Shown here: piece after piece, positions 15,117 to 18,468 of the stretch | Numbering within the stretch: the stretch's first letter is position 1 | Layout of the letters: every line of letters begins with the position of its first letter | Assembly: GCA_019090225.1 (NCBI GenBank) | Contig: JAHRWI010000154.1 | Span: 1 to 18,468, forward strand | Direction of reading: 5' to 3' | DNA length: 18,468 nt | Origin: Porticoccaceae bacterium | GTDB lineage: Bacteria > Pseudomonadota > Gammaproteobacteria > Pseudomonadales > Porticoccaceae | Notes under the pieces: generated by a model | Told to the model about the DNA's origin: nothing | What the model saw: only the letters and a program-made list of their open reading frames with translations | The model's database searches: none | Translations under genes and position numbers: made by a program

Positions 15117-15158
15117 TGATAATTAAGATCTGGTAATTAAAACCTGACAATTAAGATT
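15117..15158 (-). repeat. Three tandem 14-bp repeats spanning the trmD stop codon
   Basis: On the minus strand the units are TCTTAATTGTCAGG, TTTTAATTACCAGA and TCTTAATTATCAGA, directly abutting. Unit 1 contains the trmD stop (TAA, 15153-15151). Because the unit is 14 bp, the three TAA triplets fall in three different reading frames. A weaker AATGATTATTAGTA may be a fourth, decayed unit. Confidence 0.7.
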
Positions 15159-15945
15159 TATCACTTCTCTCATCACTCTGGCCTTCTTTGCCAGCGCGTA
15201 TTTCTAATAACAACTCACCTTGTTCTTCATCGCTCGACAAAGCAGTAATCAATTCTGGCCTACGCTCCAATGTCCGCTGCAAAGATTGCTTTAAGCGCCA
15301 TCGGCGTATCTTTTCGTGGTTGCCGGATAACAATACTTCCGGCACCCGTTGGCCCTGGTAGTCCTCTGGTCTGGTGTAATGAGGGCAATCCAGCAAACCT
15401 TCCGCGAATGAATCCTGAGCGGCCGACTCATCATGCCCTAAAACTCCAGGCAATTGCCGCATCAGTGCATCCATAAACACCATGGCCGGTAATTCACCGC
15501 CACTGACAACATAATCACCAATCGACCACTCTTCATCGACTTCTATTGCTAACAGGCGCTCGTCTATGCCTTCGTAGCGTCCGGCGACTAGTACCAGGTT
15601 TTGTGCCTGGCCAGCAAAGTCATTAACGACCTGCTGGTTTAGCACGCGACCCTGGGGTGACATATACACCACTTTGGGCCGACTTATATGGCCGGGTTTA
15701 TCCTCACTCCCAGCCCAATCTCTTGCTGCCGATATAGCTTGACGCAAAGGCTCTATGGTCATCACCATACCGGGGCCTCCACCGTAAGGCCTGTCGTCAA
15801 CCGTCTGGTGACGGTCGCTGGTATAACTGCGTGGATTGTAGAAGTTAATCTCTACGACCCGATTACTAATGGCCCTGCTGGTTACGCCATAGTCCGTCAT
15901 CGCGCCAAACATTTCGGGGAACAAAGTGACCACAGCCAGTTTCAC
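15151..15945 (-). CDS. trmD: tRNA (guanine37-N1)-methyltransferase TrmD
   Basis: This 264-residue SPOUT-class enzyme transfers methyl from S-adenosylmethionine to G37 of tRNAs, preventing +1 frameshifting. The N-terminus has TLFPEMFGAMTDYGVTSRAI, NPRSYT and DDRPYGGGPGMVM. The trefoil-knot AdoMet site is covered by MSPQGRVLNQ, LVLVAGRYEGIDERL and EWSIGDYVVSGGELPAMVFMDA. The C-terminal domain includes DCPHYTRPEDYQG and VLLSGNHEKIRRWR. A short acidic/Ser tail ends the protein. Start: GTG at 15945 with GAGG about 10 bases upstream; the nearest upstream ATG in frame is blocked by a stop after three codons. Confidence 0.96.
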   Translation of the reverse strand: MKLAVVTLFPEMFGAMTDYGVTSRAISNRVVEINFYNPRSYTSDRHQTVDDRPYGGGPGMVMTIEPLRQAISAARDWAGSEDKPGHISRPKVVYMSPQGRVLNQQVVNDFAGQAQNLVLVAGRYEGIDERLLAIEVDEEWSIGDYVVSGGELPAMVFMDALMRQLPGVLGHDESAAQDSFAEGLLDCPHYTRPEDYQGQRVPEVLLSGNHEKIRRWRLKQSLQRTLERRPELITALSSDEEQGELLLEIRAGKEGQSDERSDKS

Positions 15946-16033
15946 TTTTTTGTTGCCTCGATTTCAAATGCTCATTACTGAACGCCTAAGAAAAACCACT
16001 GCTATTTCTTCGCGAGTTTCTTGCTACACCTTC

Positions 16034-16059
16034 TTTTTGCGACAAATTCTTGCGACAAA
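16034..16059 (-). repeat. Two tandem 13-bp repeats between rimM and trmD
   Basis: On the plus strand TTTTTGCGACAAA and TTCTTGCGACAAA abut (12/13 identical). Upstream, TTCTTCGCGAG and TTCTTGCTACACC look like older, decayed copies. The 121-bp spacer between the rimM stop and trmD start is otherwise featureless. Confidence 0.55.
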
Positions 16060-16066
16060 GCCCTAA

Positions 16067-16702
16067 CTAAAATTCCGGATCCCAGTACACTTCGATTTCA
16101 CCCTTGCCAAGGTCGATACTATGCAAAAACTCATCAAGCCAGGGTACCAGGCGCTCGCGTTCGTCAATGCTGTTAAGGCAACTCTTCAAAACCAGCACAT
16201 CATTGGCGCCGGTTTCCATAATCTCGCTAACTTCACCCAGTAATGTTCTGTCGCCACCAGGATTACTCTCTGCGCCAGAGTCACCTTCTAAAACACCAAT
16301 GCTATAAACTTTCAGGCCTTCCAGCTGGTGCCAGTAAACCTCATCATCGCCAAGCTCGGGTAACAGCCTTTTCTCGATATAAATATCTTTGCGGCAATAG
16401 GCCTGAGCGACATCCCGGTCATCAACACCTTTAATATGCCCCGCGTAAGCCTTACCGTGAGCTCTGTATTCATCTACCTCTATACTTTGCAGACCATTTT
16501 TACCCGCGATATACCAGGGTTGGTAAGCAAAAATGTTTGCCTTAGCTTCGGTCGAAGATTCGATCTTCACCCAACCTTTAATACCATAGACTGACGTGAT
16601 TCGGCCCATAGCGAGCACACGATCAGACTGTATATCACCAGATTGAACAGAATCAGACGAGTTTTCGGACAATGCCGTCGCCAGGTCTATAAGACTATGC
16701 AA
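16067..16702 (-). CDS. rimM: Ribosome maturation factor RimM
   Basis: This 211-residue 30S assembly factor binds ribosomal protein S19 and helps mature the 16S 3' domain. The RimM N-domain starts near residue 28 (RVLAMGRITSVYGIKGWVKI), with FAYQPWYI, KGVDDRDVAQAYCRKDIYIE and DDEVYWHQLEGLKVY. The PRC-barrel C-domain has LLGEVSEIMETGANDVLVLK and ends EIEVYWDPEF. It is longer than E. coli RimM (about 182) through an N-terminal extension and a Gly/Ser/Glu-rich insert (VLEGDSGAESNPGGDR). The start is TTG at 16702 without a good ribosome site, 22 bases after rpsP. Downstream GTG or ATG near residues 29-32 are alternatives but would trim the domain edge. Confidence 0.94.
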   Translation of the reverse strand: MHSLIDLATALSENSSDSVQSGDIQSDRVLAMGRITSVYGIKGWVKIESSTEAKANIFAYQPWYIAGKNGLQSIEVDEYRAHGKAYAGHIKGVDDRDVAQAYCRKDIYIEKRLLPELGDDEVYWHQLEGLKVYSIGVLEGDSGAESNPGGDRTLLGEVSEIMETGANDVLVLKSCLNSIDERERLVPWLDEFLHSIDLGKGEIEVYWDPEF

Positions 16703-16724
16703 TTCAAGACTGGGCGATTCTCAA

Positions 16725-16982
16725 TCAGGCTGCCGCTGGCTGGGCGCTGACTTCTTTAACCAGGCTAGCCACACGTTGGGACAAAGTAGCTCCCTGGCTG
16801 GCCCAGTGTTCCAGGCGAGGCATATCAATGCGTAAACGCTCTTCCTGACCGCGCGCACCAGGGTTAAAAAACCCTACTCTCTCGATATATCGGCCATCTC
16901 TGGCGACACGACTGTCACAAACTGTCAAATGATAAAATGGACGTTTTTTTGAGCCGCCCCGTGCCAAACGAATTGTTACCAT
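16725..16982 (-). CDS. rpsP: 30S ribosomal protein S16
   Basis: This 85-residue small-subunit protein needed for 30S assembly is recognised throughout: MVTIRLARGGSKKRPFYHLT, then DSRVARDGRYIERVGFFNP and RIDMPRLEHWASQGATLSQRV, with an Ala-rich end. Start: ATG at 16982 with AGGAAG about 9 bases upstream. It is the first gene of the rpsP-rimM-trmD-rplS operon. A candidate promoter is at 17103-17132 and a leader hairpin at 17014-17042. Confidence 0.97.
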   Translation of the reverse strand: MVTIRLARGGSKKRPFYHLTVCDSRVARDGRYIERVGFFNPGARGQEERLRIDMPRLEHWASQGATLSQRVASLVKEVSAQPAAA

Positions 16983-17013
16983 GAAATTTATCTTCCTGTT
17001 GCTAACTAACTAA

Positions 17014-17042
17014 ACACTTCGGCTTATTCCAAGCCAGAGTGT
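17014..17042 (-). other. Leader hairpin in the rpsP 5' untranslated region
   Basis: On the minus strand ACACT and GGCTT pair with AAGCC and AGTGT across a 5-base loop, with a 2x2 internal loop between the two 5-bp helices. It ends 32 bases before the rpsP ATG and is followed by TTTAGTTAGTTAG. It lies between the candidate promoter and the ribosome site, where an autoregulatory or attenuating element could act. Confidence 0.4.
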
Positions 17043-17102
17043 CCCTAAATAGATCTTATGTCTCGCGACAAACTAAGCGACCAAGATATCAGTCGAATAC
17101 AG

Positions 17103-17132
17103 ACCCTAAAAAAGCGCGCTATTTTACGTCAA
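17103..17132 (-). promoter_or_regulatory. Candidate promoter for the rpsP operon
   Basis: On the minus strand, TTGACG (17132-17127, 5/6) is followed after 18 bases by TAGGGT (17108-17103), which keeps the key T-A----T positions of the -10. It would start transcription roughly 115 bases ahead of rpsP and lies in the 247-bp ffh-rpsP spacer. The -35 is part of a 13-base palindrome (CGTCAA-T-TTGACG). Confidence 0.45.
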
Positions 17133-17229
17133 TTTGACGCCAATGAAAACGCCTCAAGCCATCTATTTTCAGCATCCAGGAGCGGTTTTTTGCCAGCCTT
17201 TCGCGGACCGGGGTATGCCATCAAAAAAC

Positions 17230-18468
17230 TCAAAAACGTCCTGGCGGCATGCCTCCACTGCCGGGTGGCAACATGCCTTCCATGCCACGCATCATTTTCG
17301 CCATACCCTTGCCTTTCATGCGTTTCATCATTTTGCCCATCTGCTTATGCTGCTTTAGCAGGCGATTCAAATCCTGAATACTCGACCCTGAACCCAGGGT
17401 GATACGACGTTTCCGGGAGCCGTTGAGAATATCTGGATTACGCCGCTCGGCGGGCGTCATGGAATCAATAATAATTGTCATCCTCCCTAGCTGGGAGCTT
17501 AAATCGGCCTTTTCTGCCATCTGGGCCATATTGCCCATACCGGGAAGTTTTTCCAGCATGGAACCCATACCGCCGAGATTTTGCATTTGCAGTAGCTGAT
17601 CGCGTAAGTCTTCAAGATCAAAGCGCTTACCCTTTTGAACTTTTTTGACTAACTTTTCGGCTTTCTTTCGATCAACTGTGCGCTCGACATCCTCAATCAG
17701 CGACAGCACATCACCCATGCCCAGAATTCGAGAGGCAATACGATCCGGGTGGAATGGCTCAAGCGCATCAACTTTTTCACCGACGCCAAGAAACTTGATG
17801 GGCTTACCCGTCACCTGCTTAACAGATAGCGCCGCTCCACCCCTTGCATCGCCATCAACTTTGGTCAATATCACCCCGGTCAGAGGCAGTGCCTCGTTAA
17901 AGGCCTTAGCCGTGTTGACGGCATCCTGGCCGATCATGGCGTCGATAACAAACAAGGTTTCGACCGGCTTGATGGCACCGTGTAGCTGCTTGATTTCGTC
18001 CATCAGGACTTCATCGATATGCAGCCTGCCGGCGGTATCGACAATTAACACATCAGTAAAACGTTTACGGGCCTCGCTCAGAGCTGCGGTAACAATATCA
18101 ACTGGCTTTTGACTCACATCACTGGGAAAGTATTCAGCCCCGACTTCGCTTGCCAGGGTGCGTAATTGTTCGATCGCAGCAGGCCGATAGACATCGGCAC
18201 TAACCACCATGACTTTTTTCTTTTCGCGCTCCTGTAAATAGCGCGCCAGCTTGGCCACAGAGGTCGTTTTACCGGCCCCTTGCAAACCCGCTATCAGAAT
18301 CACTGCAGGGGGCTGGGCGGCGAGATCAAGGCCTTCATTGCTGGAACCCATCACCTCTTCGAGCTGATCCTGAACAATTTTCAGAAACTGCTGGCCAGGA
18401 TCAAGGCTTAAACTTACCGCCTGACCAATTGCCCGCTCTCTGACCTGATCAATAAAGACCTTGACCAC
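17230..18468 (-). CDS. ffh: Signal recognition particle protein Ffh (5' end outside window)
   Basis: These are the last 412 residues of the SRP54-family GTPase that binds 4.5S RNA and targets signal sequences to FtsY and SecYEG. The window cuts the N domain: comparison with E. coli Ffh suggests about 45 residues are missing, so the GTG at the edge is not the start. The G domain shows GLQGAGKTTS (61-70 of the visible part), ADVYRPAA, DTAGRLH (144-150), TKVDGDARGGAALS (202-215) and GVGEKVDALEPF. The Met-rich M domain includes GMGSMLEKLPGMGNM, RRNPDILNGSRKRRI (RNA-binding region) and a tail ending MPPGRF. I see no clear terminator in the 247 bp before rpsP, so read-through into the operon is possible. 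Confidence 0.97.
   Translation of the reverse strand: MVKVFIDQVRERAIGQAVSLSLDPGQQFLKIVQDQLEEVMGSSNEGLDLAAQPPAVILIAGLQGAGKTTSVAKLARYLQEREKKKVMVVSADVYRPAAIEQLRTLASEVGAEYFPSDVSQKPVDIVTAALSEARKRFTDVLIVDTAGRLHIDEVLMDEIKQLHGAIKPVETLFVIDAMIGQDAVNTAKAFNEALPLTGVILTKVDGDARGGAALSVKQVTGKPIKFLGVGEKVDALEPFHPDRIASRILGMGDVLSLIEDVERTVDRKKAEKLVKKVQKGKRFDLEDLRDQLLQMQNLGGMGSMLEKLPGMGNMAQMAEKADLSSQLGRMTIIIDSMTPAERRNPDILNGSRKRRITLGSGSSIQDLNRLLKQHKQMGKMMKRMKGKGMAKMMRGMEGMLPPGSGGMPPGRF

Noticed and set aside
17002..17013. CTAA x 3 microsatellite upstream of rpsP
   Set aside because: Twelve bases of a 4-base unit is within chance expectation, and it lies outside recognised signals.
17127..17139. 13-base palindrome CGTCAA-T-TTGACG as a regulator operator
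   Set aside because: It coincides with the candidate rpsP -35 element, so the match is more simply explained by the promoter; kept only as part of that call.
17645..18112. 155-codon open frame antisense to ffh
   Set aside because: It is Ser/Thr/Ala-rich translation of the reverse of the conserved G domain, with no independent support.

Overview
The window looks like a chromosomal segment of a free-living, probably marine, Gammaproteobacterium. The strongest evidence is the block ffh > rpsP > rimM > trmD > rplS > xerD > dsbC, all on the minus strand, which is the order I recall from Pseudomonas-like genomes. Individual proteins (XerD, DsbC, an RND pump with a NodT-type outer membrane lipoprotein, a DUF1329 protein) also fit that class. 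Base composition looks even, near 50% G+C by eye, and I see no phage genes, transposase, integron, CRISPR array, tRNA or rRNA. The species cannot be named from this sequence.

Layout, left to right. (1) 1-305, minus: the 5' part of a pyridoxamine-phosphate-oxidase-like flavoprotein gene, cut by the window edge. (2) 454-2147, plus: an endonuclease/exonuclease/phosphatase-family protein followed by a sterol desaturase/fatty acid hydroxylase-family membrane protein. (3) 2131-9173, minus: a tripartite RND efflux operon transcribed as outer membrane lipoprotein, periplasmic adaptor, inner membrane permease, then two small membrane or secreted proteins of unknown function. The last of these overlaps the convergent desaturase gene by 17 bp. 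(4) 9579-10694, plus: an amidohydrolase with a good sigma70-type promoter. It converges on (5) 10822-12252, minus: a DUF1329 exported protein. A perfect 21-bp terminator stem separates them. (6) 12253-12669: a 417-bp gene-free stretch with several inverted repeats. (7) 12670-18468, minus: dsbC, xerD, then rplS-trmD-rimM-rpsP and the 3' part of ffh.

How the genes work together. The right third is housekeeping: signal recognition particle, ribosomal proteins S16 and L19, the S16/30S assembly factor RimM, tRNA m1G37 methylation, chromosome dimer resolution and periplasmic disulfide isomerisation. A candidate promoter with TTGACG lies upstream of rpsP, and a strong terminator follows rplS. The left two thirds are accessory: one complete efflux pump, and an amidohydrolase/DUF1329 pair of the kind often found with metabolism of hydrophobic compounds. 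In Pseudomonas, as I recall it, hom-thrC follow dsbC; here the conserved order stops in the 12.3-12.67 kb spacer.

I did not find a convincing new multi-gene system. The most unusual observations are: four intergenic spacers carrying short imperfect tandem repeats (units of 11, 13, 14 and 15 bp); a 51-bp inverted-repeat unit flanked by identical 7-bp direct repeats in the synteny-break spacer; and two uncharacterised genes translationally tied to the end of the RND operon. Non-ATG starts are frequent: TTG for the outer membrane factor, RimM, the EEP protein and the last RND-operon gene, and GTG for TrmD and the desaturase.
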